From positions 1-64,000 of the forward strand of contig NZ_FZOR01000039.1 of the NCBI RefSeq assembly GCF_900188445.1: a stretch of DNA of 64,000 bases, given 5' to 3'. Shown in pieces: positions 23,943 to 32,143 of the stretch. Under the pieces are notes generated by a model, which was not told the origin of the DNA, made no database searches, and saw only the letters and a list, made by a program, of their open reading frames with translations. The stretch's first letter is position 1; every line of letters begins with the position of its first letter. A program made the translations under genes and the position numbers. The DNA comes from Actinomadura meyerae (lineage in GTDB: Bacteria; Actinomycetota; Actinomycetes; Streptosporangiales; Streptosporangiaceae).

Positions 23943-24320
23943 ATGACCGGTCCTGGCAGCGAATGGCTCGATGACGAGGCGGGCCCGATCGTCCGGTCGT
24001 ACGCGCTGACGCGCGGGCGCGCCCGGCCCGCCACCGGCGAGCCCTTCGACATGATCACGATCGTGGCGACCGCGGCGCGGCCCCGGTCCGGCTCGCCCGG
24101 CATCGGCCCCGAGCACCTCGAGATCCTGGAGATGTGCGTGCAGCCGCAGCCGGTGGCCGAGATCGCGGCGCGGATACGGCTGCCGCTGGTCGTGGTGCGC
24201 GTGCTGCTCGGCGACCTGCTGCACCACCGGCTCATCACCGTCACCCGTCCCCAACAGGAGAGCCCGCTCTCCAAGGAACGTCTGCTGAGGGAAGTGCTCC
24301 ATGGTCTCCAAGCCCTCTGA
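23943..24320 (+). CDS. cvnC: Conservon DUF742 protein CvnC
   Basis: This 125-residue protein is a DUF742 member. The family hallmark order is present: an N-terminal SYALTRGRARP segment, a central EILEMCVQPQPVAEIAARIRLPLVVVRVLLGDLL winged-helix-like stretch, and a C-terminal LHGLQAL. In conservons, CvnC works with the receptor CvnA, the roadblock protein CvnB and the GTPase CvnD in a membrane-associated switch. Here it begins 6 bp after cvnA and overlaps the GTPase gene by 20 bp, leaving no room for cvnB. The start is ATG. Confidence 0.9.
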   Translation: MTGPGSEWLDDEAGPIVRSYALTRGRARPATGEPFDMITIVATAARPRSGSPGIGPEHLEILEMCVQPQPVAEIAARIRLPLVVVRVLLGDLLHHRLITVTRPQQESPLSKERLLREVLHGLQAL

Positions 24321-24948
24321 GTCCGCGGCGAACGCCGAGCCGGGCGAGGGATCACCGGCGGAGGGCGGCGCGGCGGTGCCGGTCGCGGTGAAGATCCTGA
24401 TCGCCGGGGGGTTCGGCGTCGGCAAGACCACCATGGTCGGCGCGGTCAGCGAGATCCGCCCGCTGCAGACCGAGGAGCTGCTCACCGACCGGAGCGTCGG
24501 CGTCGACGACACCGCGGGCGTCGAGCAGAAGACCACCACAACCGTCGCGATGGACTTCGGCCGCATCACGATCCGCGACGGCCTCGTCCTGTACCTGTTC
24601 GGCACGCCCGGCCAGGACCGCTTCTGGTTCATGTGGGACGAGCTGTCCTACGGCGCGCTCGGCGCCGTCGTCCTCGCCGACACCCGCCGCCTCGCCGACT
24701 GCTTCCCCGCCGTCGACTACTTCGAGAACCGCGGGCTGCCGTTCGTCATCGCGGTGAACTGCTTCGACGACGGCTACGACTACACGGCCGAGGAGATCCG
24801 GGAGGCGCTGGACCTGCGCCCCGACACCCCGATCGTGCTGTGCGACGTGCGCGAGCGCGCCTCCGGCAAGGAGGTGCTGACGACGCTGGTGCGGCACCTG
24901 CTGAGCCTGCACCGGGACCAGCGCCCGGCGGGCGCCCCCACCGGCTGA
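24301..24948 (+). CDS. cvnD: Conservon Ras-like GTPase CvnD
   Basis: This 215-residue ATP/GTP-binding protein belongs to the MglA-like bacterial small GTPases of conservons. The P-loop is GGFGVGKTT (36-44), the G3 motif LFGTPGQDRF, the G4 equivalent VNCFDD (in place of NKxD) and G5 near CDVRERAS. The switch region is TTTTVAMDFGRITI. It would cycle between GDP and GTP forms under control of CvnA/CvnC. MglA-type GTPases normally use a roadblock (MglB/CvnB) protein for GTP hydrolysis, which is not encoded here. The ATG lies within cvnC, so the two are coupled. Confidence 0.92.
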   Translation: MVSKPSESAANAEPGEGSPAEGGAAVPVAVKILIAGGFGVGKTTMVGAVSEIRPLQTEELLTDRSVGVDDTAGVEQKTTTTVAMDFGRITIRDGLVLYLFGTPGQDRFWFMWDELSYGALGAVVLADTRRLADCFPAVDYFENRGLPFVIAVNCFDDGYDYTAEEIREALDLRPDTPIVLCDVRERASGKEVLTTLVRHLLSLHRDQRPAGAPTG

Positions 24949-24949
24949 T

Positions 24950-24995
24950 CAAGCGCTTGCCGGTCGGGGGCCCGTTGATCACGGAGGGGTAGGCT
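24950..24995 (+). promoter_or_regulatory. galT promoter with AAGCGCTT palindrome
   Basis: TAGGCT (24990-24995) lies 8 nt before the galT ATG, a leaderless-type arrangement. A CAAGCGCTTG palindrome at 24950-24959 shares its AAGCGCTT core with the LacI-type operators at 32.1 and 39.4 kb, so galT may answer to a LacI-family regulator. Confidence 0.4.
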
Positions 24996-25003
24996 GCCGG
25001 GTC

Positions 25004-26044
25004 ATGTTCCGGACACGCGCGCGGCTCTCCGACGGCCGCGAGATCGTCTACTACGACGAGGAGCCGGGCCGGGCGCCCGCCCCGGACCCGCGCGGCCTCG
25101 CCCCGGTCGAGCCGGTCTGCGAGACCCGCCGCGACCCGCTGACCGGCGACCCCGTCACGATCACCGCGCACCGCAACACCCGGACGTTCCTGCCGCCCGC
25201 CGACCAGTGCCCGCTGTGCCCCGGCGGGCCCGCGTCGGAGATCCCCGACCCGTCCTACGCCGTGGTGGCGTTCGAGAACCGGTTCCCGTCCTTCGACGTC
25301 CGCACCCCGCCCGTCCCGCCGGAGATCGACGGCGTGGAGCGGGCCCGCGGCGCCGGGCGCTGCGAGGTCGTGTGCTTCACCGACGACCACTCCGCGTCGG
25401 TCGCGGGGCTGCCGGTGTCCCGCCTCCGGACGATCGTCGACGCGTGGGCCGACCGGTCCGCCGAGATCGCCGCGGTCCCCGGCGTCCGGCAGGTGTACGC
25501 GTTCGAGAACCGCGGCGTCGAGATCGGCGTGACGCTGCACCACCCGCACGGCCAGATCTACGGGTACCCGTTCGTGACGCCCCGCACCGAGCGCATGCTC
25601 GCCATGGCGGCGGCGCGGCCCGGCCTGTTCGACGAGGTCCTCAAGGCCGAGCGGGCGGGGAGCCGCGTCGTGCTGGCGGGGGAGCACTGGACGGCCTACG
25701 TCCCGGCCGCCGCCCGCTGGCCGGTGGAGGTGCACCTCATGCCGCACCGCCACGTCCCCGGCTTCACCGCGCTGGACGGCGGCGAGCGCGACGAGCTGGC
25801 CGTCCTCTACCGCGACCTGCTGCGCCGCTGCGACGCCCTCTACGGCAGCCCGCTCCCGTACGTCGCGGGCTGGCACCAGGCGCCCGCCGGAGACGACTCG
25901 CTCCGGCTGCACCTGGAGCTGTTCTCCGTCCGCCGCGCCCCCGACAAGCTCAAGTACCTGGCGGGGTCGGAGTCGGGCATGGCCGCCTGGATCAACGACG
26001 TCCCCCCGGAGGACGTCGCGGCCCGGCTCCGCGACGCGGGCTGA
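25004..26044 (+). CDS. galT: Galactose-1-phosphate uridylyltransferase
   Basis: This 346-residue Leloir-pathway enzyme exchanges UDP between UDP-glucose and galactose-1-phosphate in the cytoplasm. The active-site motif is H180-P-H182-G-Q184 within LHHPHGQIYGYP, where the second histidine carries the uridylyl group. A zinc-type CPLC pair occurs in DQCPLCPGG, and FENRFPSF and FENRGVEIGVT are family segments; the C-terminal half has HLMPHRHVPGF and LHLELFS. Length is typical. galK and galE are not adjacent. The start codon directly follows a -10 box, and a LacI-type palindrome lies upstream. Confidence 0.95.
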   Translation: MFRTRARLSDGREIVYYDEEPGRAPAPDPRGLAPVEPVCETRRDPLTGDPVTITAHRNTRTFLPPADQCPLCPGGPASEIPDPSYAVVAFENRFPSFDVRTPPVPPEIDGVERARGAGRCEVVCFTDDHSASVAGLPVSRLRTIVDAWADRSAEIAAVPGVRQVYAFENRGVEIGVTLHHPHGQIYGYPFVTPRTERMLAMAAARPGLFDEVLKAERAGSRVVLAGEHWTAYVPAAARWPVEVHLMPHRHVPGFTALDGGERDELAVLYRDLLRRCDALYGSPLPYVAGWHQAPAGDDSLRLHLELFSVRRAPDKLKYLAGSESGMAAWINDVPPEDVAARLRDAG

Positions 26045-26133
26045 CCGGCCCCTTGACAGCGCCGCGGCGGCCGGAGACGTCACGCGGGAGGCGAGTTTCC
26101 GCAAGTCCGTGGTAGCGGCCCGTCCGGGTGCCC

Positions 26134-26139
26134 TACTCT
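26134..26139 (+). promoter_or_regulatory. -10 box TACTCT, leaderless type
   Basis: TACTCT ends 7 nt before the ATG at 26147. No Shine-Dalgarno is present, so the beta-propeller gene probably has a leaderless mRNA. Confidence 0.45.
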
Positions 26140-26146
26140 CCGTCGC

Positions 26147-27055
26147 ATGCCGGAAAGTGTGCTGGCAGAGCCGCTGGCGCAAGGATGCTTCGACGGCGTC
26201 GCCGTCACCGCCGAGGGCGCGCCGCTGGCGTTCGCGTCCCTGGCGGCGCGGGGCGCGAACGCGGGTCAGCTCTGGGACCTCGCCTCCGGCGCGGCGCTCG
26301 GCGCGCCGATCCCCGGCTTCCCCGCCGACACCGCCGCGTGGGCGTTCGGCGTCCCCGCGGGCGCGCCCACCGTCGCCTGGACGTACCGCGACCGCGTCCA
26401 CGTCCACGACCTCGCGACGGGCCATGAGGCGGTGATCGACGGCGAGCCCGACCTTCTCGGCCTCACCGTCCACCACGGGCACGCCGCCGTCGTCACCGTC
26501 TTCGGTCCCGCCAGCGACGCGAGCGTGGCCGTGTGGGACGCGCTCACCGGCGAGCGGCTGACCGAGTCCAGCGTCTGGCTCGGCCACGGGACGGCCATCG
26601 ACCGCTGGATCCTGCACGCCGCGCCCGCCACCGGCCCCCTCGTCGGCCTGCCGGGCGACGCCGGGGTCACCGTCCTGGACGTCGAGCGCGGCGAGGAGAT
26701 CGCCGCCCTGCCGGGCGGGTACGCGGTGCTGTCGCCGTCCCCCGACGGGCTCGTCCTCGTCCAGCCGGGGCCCGCCGGGCTGCGCGTCACCGGCCTGGAC
26801 GGCGAGGCGCTCGCCGTCCTGGAGACCCCGGGCCCAAGCGACCGGGTCGCGGCGTCCCTCGTCGACGGCAGCCTCATGGTCGCCGCCGCCCTCCGGGACG
26901 AGCCCGGCATCATCCTCGCCTGGGACGCCGCGTCCCTCGCCCCGTCCCATCGGGTGAAGGTCCCGGCCCCGGTCAACGACCTGGCCCTGGCCCCGGACGG
27001 CACCCTGGTGGTCGCCACCGACGAAGCCCTCCAGACGGCCCGCCTCTGCGGCTAG
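26147..27055 (+). CDS. Beta-propeller-like protein of unknown role
   Basis: This 302-residue protein has no signal peptide or membrane helix. It contains weak WD40/PQQ-like repeats ending in short WD motifs: GQLWDLASGAALG, VHVHDLATGHEAV, VAVWDALTGERLT, VTVLDVERGEEIA, LRVTGLDGEALAV and ILAWDAASLAPSH. This gives six or seven blades, enough for one small propeller. Such proteins serve as binding platforms; no enzyme site is visible. It lies between galT and a convergent aldo/keto reductase without overlap and is probably monocistronic. Confidence 0.72.
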   Translation: MPESVLAEPLAQGCFDGVAVTAEGAPLAFASLAARGANAGQLWDLASGAALGAPIPGFPADTAAWAFGVPAGAPTVAWTYRDRVHVHDLATGHEAVIDGEPDLLGLTVHHGHAAVVTVFGPASDASVAVWDALTGERLTESSVWLGHGTAIDRWILHAAPATGPLVGLPGDAGVTVLDVERGEEIAALPGGYAVLSPSPDGLVLVQPGPAGLRVTGLDGEALAVLETPGPSDRVAASLVDGSLMVAAALRDEPGIILAWDAASLAPSHRVKVPAPVNDLALAPDGTLVVATDEALQTARLCG

Positions 27056-27071
27056 CCGGTTCCGCCGCCCG

Positions 27072-27968
27072 TCAGAAGCCCGGTGCGGCGACGTGGGCGA
27101 CGCGGTCCAGGACGGCCAGGTCGCCGTCGTCCAGCTCGATGGCGTCGACGGCCAGGTTCTCTTCGAGGTGGGCGATCGAGCTCGTCCCCGGGATCAGCAG
27201 CATGCGGTCGTAGTGGGCGAGCAGCCAGGCGAGCGCGATCTGCGACGCCGAGGCGCCGTGCTTCGCGGCCACCTTCGCGATCGCCGGATCGGCGGCGAGC
27301 GCCCGGGGCCCGCCGGTGAACGCCGAGCCCAGCGGATAGTAGGGGACGTAGGCGATGCCGTTCTCGCGGCACAGGTCGACGACCGGCTCGTCCGCGCGGT
27401 TCGCGATGCCGTAGGCGTTCTGCACCTCGGCGATCGGGGTCGTCTCCAGCGCGGCCTGGACGATGTCGGCCGGGACCGTCGACAGGCCGATGAGGTCGAG
27501 CTTCCCCTCGTCGCGCAGGTCGGTCAGGGCACCGAGCTGCTCGGCGAGCGCGACGGCGTCCGGTTCGGGGCCCCCGACCTGGAGGCGCAGGTTCACCAGG
27601 CCGATCCGGTCGAGCCGCAGGGTCCGCAGGTCCCGCTCGACGGTCGCCCGGAGCTGCTCCGGACGGGACGCCCGGACCCAGCCGCCGCGCCCGTCGCGGG
27701 CGCCGCCGACCTTGGTGGCGATGACGAGGCCGTCCGGATAGGGATGCAGCGCCTCGGCGATCAGTTCGTTGACGACGTCGGGCCCGTAGACCTGCGCGGT
27801 GTCGATGTGGTCGACGCCGAGCTCGACGGCGCGGCGCAGCACCGCGCGGGCCGCGTCCGGGTCCTTCGGCGGGCCGAACACGCCGGGTCCGGCGAGCTGC
27901 ATCGCGCCGAAGCCGATGCGCCGCACGGTCTTGTCTCCGAGAGCCGATGTGCGAGTGATGGTGGTCAT
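27072..27968 (-). CDS. Aldo/keto reductase
   Basis: This 298-residue NADPH-dependent reductase has the TIM-barrel AKR pattern. It shows GFGAMQLAGPG near residue 20, the catalytic Asp and Tyr in DHIDTAQVYGPDVVNELI, the Lys in IATKVGG, the YGIANRADEPVVDLCRENGI cofactor segment and the C-terminal IPGTSSIAHLEENLAV. The catalytic His region reads GLVNLR, a common variant in this subfamily. The ATG at 27968 has AGGGTGG five bases upstream; a GTG nine bases earlier is less likely. It is divergent from an XRE regulator 103 bp away, and such pairs are common in actinobacteria, the regulator controlling the reductase. The substrate is unknown. Confidence 0.9.
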   Translation of the reverse strand: MTTITRTSALGDKTVRRIGFGAMQLAGPGVFGPPKDPDAARAVLRRAVELGVDHIDTAQVYGPDVVNELIAEALHPYPDGLVIATKVGGARDGRGGWVRASRPEQLRATVERDLRTLRLDRIGLVNLRLQVGGPEPDAVALAEQLGALTDLRDEGKLDLIGLSTVPADIVQAALETTPIAEVQNAYGIANRADEPVVDLCRENGIAYVPYYPLGSAFTGGPRALAADPAIAKVAAKHGASASQIALAWLLAHYDRMLLIPGTSSIAHLEENLAVDAIELDDGDLAVLDRVAHVAAPGF

Positions 27969-28058
27969 GCGGTCCACCCTGCGGCCCGTGCCGCGCCCTC
28001 ACCAGTGACGGCGCCAACCTCGGACGCACAGACCCACCCAAGTCGGGCTCCCGCTGCC

Positions 28059-28064
28059 TACCGT
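28059..28064 (+). promoter_or_regulatory. -10 box TACCGT, leaderless type
   Basis: TACCGT ends 7 nt before the ATG at 28072; the spacer TGGAGGC also contains GGAGG, so translation could begin on a leaderless or a very short-leader mRNA. Confidence 0.45.
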
Positions 28065-28071
28065 TGGAGGC

Positions 28072-28971
28072 ATGGCCAAGAACGGTGAGCTGCGAGAGTT
28101 CCTGCGCACGCGGCGGGCGCGCGTCCGGCCCGAGGACGTGGGCCTCCCGGCCGGCGGGCGCCGCCGGGTCCCGGGACTGCGGCGCGAAGAGGTCGCGATG
28201 CTGGCCGCGGTGAGCCTCGACTACTACGCCCGCATGGAGCAGGGGCGGCCGTTGCAGCCGTCCGACCAGGTGCTCGACGCGATCGCCCGCGCCCTGCGGC
28301 TGGCCGAGGTCGAGCGGCTGCACCTGCACCGCCTCGTCCGGTCGGCCGCCGCGGAGACCGGGACCGGCGAGCTGCACGTCGCGCCCGTCGACGCGGGCCT
28401 GCGGACGATGCTCGACGGCCTCCGGGTGCCCGCGATCGTCATCGACTCGCGCGGCGACGTCCACGCGATGAACCGCATGGGACGGGCGCTGCTGGTGGGG
28501 CTCGAACCGATGCCGTCCGAGGCGTCCAGCCACCCGCGCTGGCTGTTCCTCCGGCCTGCGGCGCGCGAACTCCACGTCGACTGGGAGATGAACGCGCGCG
28601 TGAGCGTCGGCGTCCTGCGGCGGACCGCGGGCCGTTACCCGAACGACGGGCGGCTGCACGCGCTGGTCGGCGAGCTGTCCGTCGCCAGCCCCGAGTTCCG
28701 GAACTGGTGGGCCGAGCACGACGTCGAGGTGCCGTGCCGGGGCCCGAAGCGGTTCCGCCATCCCGTCGTCGGCGACCTCACCTTGCAGGTCGAGGCCATG
28801 CAACTGCACGACGGCGAACGCTGGATCTACGCCTACGCGGCGGACCCCGGCTCACCGTCCGAGGAGGTGCTCCGCCTCCTGGGCACGTGGGCCGCGACCC
28901 AGGACGCCGAGCAGGCGGGCGAGCGGGAGACGGCCGATCAGAAGGACGGCGCGGAGATGACCCGCCGGTAG
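28072..28971 (+). CDS. XRE-family regulator with MmyB-like ligand domain
   Basis: This 299-residue regulator has an N-terminal helix-turn-helix (VPGLRREEVAMLAAVSLDYY, with the RMEQGR and PSDQVLDAIARAL signatures, residues 10-90). The rest is an MmyB-type ligand-binding domain (about 105-270), typified by VIDSRGDVHAMNRMGRALL, a WLFLRP segment and a NWWAEHDV segment near residues 210-217. MmyB-like domains are thought to bind fatty acids or other small ligands. It is divergent from the aldo/keto reductase, its likely target. It is followed by a strong hairpin terminator. Confidence 0.92.
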   Translation: MAKNGELREFLRTRRARVRPEDVGLPAGGRRRVPGLRREEVAMLAAVSLDYYARMEQGRPLQPSDQVLDAIARALRLAEVERLHLHRLVRSAAAETGTGELHVAPVDAGLRTMLDGLRVPAIVIDSRGDVHAMNRMGRALLVGLEPMPSEASSHPRWLFLRPAARELHVDWEMNARVSVGVLRRTAGRYPNDGRLHALVGELSVASPEFRNWWAEHDVEVPCRGPKRFRHPVVGDLTLQVEAMQLHDGERWIYAYAADPGSPSEEVLRLLGTWAATQDAEQAGERETADQKDGAEMTRR

Positions 28972-28978
28972 AAGGCAA

Positions 28979-29011
28979 CCGCCGGCGCCCGCACGAAGCG
29001 GACGCCGGCGG
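28979..29011. terminator. Hairpin terminator between convergent genes
   Basis: CCGCCGGCG (28979-28987) pairs with CGCCGGCGG (29003-29011), and an inner CCGC (28989-28992) pairs with GCGG (28998-29001). It separates the XRE regulator from the LamG gene on the other strand. Confidence 0.7.
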
Positions 29012-29019
29012 CGCGAGGG

Positions 29020-29955
29020 TCACTTCTGGGCGAACTTGTACTGGATCGCGGCCTCCTTGGGGGTGATGGCCCGGTCGAGGAACATCAGGCCGTCCATGCG
29101 GCAGTTGCAGGGGTTCCGTTCGAGGTTGTTCTGCGGGAAGCTCCCGCCGATCTTGATGCCGCGGGGGTCGGTGGCGGACGTGACGTCGGGCTCGGGCTCG
29201 CCCTCGACGCCCCACGGGTCACCCGCCACGGTGTAGAAGCCTGGCAGCGGCTTCCCGTTCTTGTAGAGCGCCATCCGCCCCGTGTCGTAGTCGAACGTCG
29301 CGGCGAGGTGCACCCACGTGTTCTGCGGGAGGACGTTCTGCCAGTCGTCGCTCGCCGCGAACGTCTGCGAGCTCGACCCGTCCACGCGGCGGCCCAGCGC
29401 GACGACACGCAGGGTGCCGGAGACGTCGATGACCTCCAGCAGGGCGCGCACGCCGTGCCCATCGGAGTCGCCGGTGAGCAGGCCCGACAGCCCGATGGCG
29501 TTGTACACGTCGTCGGGGTTCGCGGTGACGGTGTTGGGGCTGGGGTTGGTGCCGGTCATCTTGAACCAGCCCATCAGGGTCGCGCCCTTGACGGCGTTGA
29601 ACGCGTGCAGGGACGGGACCCCGGTCGCCGAGTAGACCCCGGCCTTCCAGTCGTCGTTCCCGTTCGCGACCGGGTCCACCTGCTTGAGCTGGATGGCGTG
29701 CCGCCGCGCGCCGTCCCTGACCCGCATGGCGGCGCCGCCGTTGATCAGGTCGATCGCGGTGCCGGACCGGCCGCGGTCGGCCTCGCGGGACGGGTCGCCC
29801 GGCACCGGGTGCTCGAAGTCGTAGTAGGAGATCAGGTTCTTCTGCAGGGGCGGGAAGACGCCGCCGGTGGACGCCCGGGCGGGCGCGGCGGCGACGGTGA
29901 GGGAGGCGCCGAGCAGCACGGTGGCGAGCGCTGCGGGGCCGCGGCGAATCAGCAT
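29020..29955 (-). CDS. Secreted LamG/concanavalin-like domain protein
   Basis: This 311-residue exported protein has a signal peptide (MLIRRGPAALATVLLGASL, cleavage after PARA) and a single jelly-roll domain of the LamG/ConA type: NLISYYDFEHPVPGD at the start, GATLMGWFKM, NTWVHLAATFDYDTGRMALYKNGK and DRAITPKEAAIQYKFAQ at the end. Such domains bind carbohydrates or proteins; no catalytic residues are recognised. Two cysteines lie in NPCNCRMDG. The ATG has GAGGAG five bases upstream. It is the last gene of the unit that begins with the sorbosone dehydrogenase (61-bp gap) and so is probably under the same tandem operator. Confidence 0.85.
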   Translation of the reverse strand: MLIRRGPAALATVLLGASLTVAAAPARASTGGVFPPLQKNLISYYDFEHPVPGDPSREADRGRSGTAIDLINGGAAMRVRDGARRHAIQLKQVDPVANGNDDWKAGVYSATGVPSLHAFNAVKGATLMGWFKMTGTNPSPNTVTANPDDVYNAIGLSGLLTGDSDGHGVRALLEVIDVSGTLRVVALGRRVDGSSSQTFAASDDWQNVLPQNTWVHLAATFDYDTGRMALYKNGKPLPGFYTVAGDPWGVEGEPEPDVTSATDPRGIKIGGSFPQNNLERNPCNCRMDGLMFLDRAITPKEAAIQYKFAQK

Positions 29956-30016
29956 GGGCACTCCTCGATGCCCTCCGGGCGGGCTCCGGGGCCCGTCGCC
30001 CGCCCGGAGGAGGCCG

Positions 30017-32110
30017 TTACTTCGCCGGGGTTCCGCGGACCGTCAGGTCGCGGAGCCGGCCGATGTTGTCGAACGAGCCGAAGCCCACCCGGCCGGAGCC
30101 GAGGGTCGTGTCGCGCGCCGTGAACACCGGGCGGGACGAGCCGTCCACGTAGACGGCGGTCTCGCCGGTCTCCGCGCAGCGGTCCACCCGGACGCCGTGC
30201 CACGCCTCGTCCGTGATGGACGGCGGCGCGCCGTGCGACCGGTTCGCGTTCCACTGCTGGTCGATGCGCTGCCGGTCGGCGCCGTTCACCAGGAAGATCC
30301 CGTTGTGCGGGTAGATGGTGTTGTCGCTGGACAGGTGCGCGTAGTAGAAGTGCGTGTCGTCCTGGTAGCCGAAGACGACGATGACGTCCCGGTTGCTGAC
30401 CGGCACCGGCGTGTCCAGCCGCACCTGCGCCTCGATCCGCGTCGAACCGAGCACCGGGCCCTTGGTGAGCACCGCGTACTCGAACGGGCGGCGCGGGCCG
30501 GGCCGCTCCTCGCCGGCCTCGGCGAGGACGACCTCGCCACCGGTGAACTCCCACTTCGACGGTGTGACGGGCGCCCAGCTCCCGGCGTCGGCCGCGTGCT
30601 TGACCTGGACCGGGCCCGCCTTGCAGGACGCGACGCGCTTCGTCCCGACGACCTTCCAGATCTTGCCGTTGGCCTTGGCGAGCAGGTACGGCTCGCCCGC
30701 GGCGTCCATGCCGTAGCGCAGGTCGACGCGCTCGTCACCGGCCAGCTCCCGCATCGTGACGGGCTTGCCGGTGGTGTCGTAGGCGGCCAGCTCGTAGATC
30801 TGCGCGCGGTTCTTGCCGGACGCGTCGTGCTTCATCTCCGACTCTTCGGTGTACATGAGCCGGCCGTCGACGATGTCGGTGAACAGGTACTTGCCGCGCA
30901 GCGCGGGCAGCTTCGCGCCCCGGTAGACGTAGCCGCCGGAGATGGCGTGGCCGACGTCGCTGCTGCAGTTCCAGTCCGGCGGCGGGTCGTGGTCGTAGGC
31001 CGCGAGCGGGTACTCGTAGTCGTACTTGCCGTCGTCCGCCGGCAGCGGGTACAGGTGGCAGCGGTCGTCCTTGCGGAAGGTGAACGCGCCCTCCCGCTCG
31101 CTCCAGCCGATGTTGGCGCCGGGGTAGAGCTCGTGGATCGACTCGATCTCGTGCTCGCCGATGTGCGCGAGGAACATCCGGTGCGTGCCGCCGGTGTCCC
31201 AGCTGAACCGGTGCGGGTCGCGGAAGCCGTAGGCGTAGATCTCGCCGAGCTTGCCGGGCTGCCCGGCGAACGGGTTGTCGGCGGGGACGCCGTACTTGCC
31301 GTTCGCGCTGTTGTTCCCCGCCGGGTCGATCCGCAGGATCTTGCCCTGCGGGACGGCGAGGTTCTGCGGGTCGCCGCCGTTGTCGCCGACGTTGCCGTTG
31401 CCGCCGTCGCCGACCGTCAGGTAGAGCTTGCCGTAGTCGGCGTCGCCGGGACGGGCGTTGGGGTTGAAGTCGATCTGCTGGAGGTTGTGGATGCGGCCGG
31501 AGAACCCGATGCGCAGGAGCTCGCGGTGCGTCCCGGAGAACGTGCCGGCCTTCGGGTCGGTCGCCGTCCACTCGTCGACGACGCCGTGGTAGCCGGTGTT
31601 CGGCTGCGGCGTGAGGTCGGGCGTCTTGGTCTTCAGCGCGTCCCCGGCCTCGACGTGCGCGGTGTAGAACTTGCCGTTCCGGCGGAAGTCGGGGTGGAAC
31701 GCCACGAACCCGAAGCCCTGCCCGAGCCCGGCCTGGGAGAAGAAGTCGGGCGCGAACGTCGCGCCGACGTCCAGGTAGACGTGCGGGGTGCGGGTCTTCT
31801 TGTCCAGCAGGTACAGCTTGCCGTTCAGGTCGGGCACGTACAGCCGGCCCGACCGGTCGGGGACCTCGCCGACGTAGTTGATGCGGTTCCACCGCATCAG
31901 CCGGGGGTCGGTGGGGGTCCCGGACGGCTTCGACTGCGGGAGCTGCGCGACCTCCTGCAGGACGAGGCCGAGGCCGGAGGGGGCGGGGTCTTCGGGGATC
32001 GGATCGAGGATCGGCGCGTCGTCCCGCGCCTGCGCCGCCGGGGGTACGGCGAGCAGGGGCAGCAGGAGCGCCGCGAGTGCGAGGAGACACCAGGGGAGTC
32101 TTCGATGCAT
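30017..32110 (-). CDS. Secreted sorbosone/glucose dehydrogenase fused to a DUF1080-like domain
   Basis: This 697-residue exported protein has a signal peptide (MHRRLPWCLLALAALLLPLL, AQA cleavage). Residues about 70-490 form a PQQ-type six-bladed propeller of the glucose/sorbosone dehydrogenase family, with GQGFGFVAFHPDF, LYLTVGDGGNGNVGDNGGDP, RIDPAGNN, YGFRDPHRFSWD and IGWSEREGAFTF. The C-terminal 190 residues are a jelly-roll like DUF1080 (3-keto-disaccharide hydrolase family), with VIVVFGYQDDTHFYYAHLS and HGVRVDRCAETGETAVYVDG. The propeller would oxidise a sugar outside the cell with PQQ or another acceptor. The start is not marked by a clean ribosome site. Tandem LacI-type operators lie 34-58 bp upstream. 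Confidence 0.88.
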   Translation of the reverse strand: MHRRLPWCLLALAALLLPLLAVPPAAQARDDAPILDPIPEDPAPSGLGLVLQEVAQLPQSKPSGTPTDPRLMRWNRINYVGEVPDRSGRLYVPDLNGKLYLLDKKTRTPHVYLDVGATFAPDFFSQAGLGQGFGFVAFHPDFRRNGKFYTAHVEAGDALKTKTPDLTPQPNTGYHGVVDEWTATDPKAGTFSGTHRELLRIGFSGRIHNLQQIDFNPNARPGDADYGKLYLTVGDGGNGNVGDNGGDPQNLAVPQGKILRIDPAGNNSANGKYGVPADNPFAGQPGKLGEIYAYGFRDPHRFSWDTGGTHRMFLAHIGEHEIESIHELYPGANIGWSEREGAFTFRKDDRCHLYPLPADDGKYDYEYPLAAYDHDPPPDWNCSSDVGHAISGGYVYRGAKLPALRGKYLFTDIVDGRLMYTEESEMKHDASGKNRAQIYELAAYDTTGKPVTMRELAGDERVDLRYGMDAAGEPYLLAKANGKIWKVVGTKRVASCKAGPVQVKHAADAGSWAPVTPSKWEFTGGEVVLAEAGEERPGPRRPFEYAVLTKGPVLGSTRIEAQVRLDTPVPVSNRDVIVVFGYQDDTHFYYAHLSSDNTIYPHNGIFLVNGADRQRIDQQWNANRSHGAPPSITDEAWHGVRVDRCAETGETAVYVDGSSRPVFTARDTTLGSGRVGFGSFDNIGRLRDLTVRGTPAK

Positions 32111-32143
32111 TCCGGCCGTCCAAAGGGGGGTTGTACGGGGCAG

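Noticed and set aside
21279..24632. 1117-codon open frame on the minus strand across the conservon genes
   Set aside because: It is antisense to cvnA, cvnC and cvnD, which have recognisable domains; its translation is Arg/Gly/Pro-rich low-complexity sequence typical of high-GC shadows.
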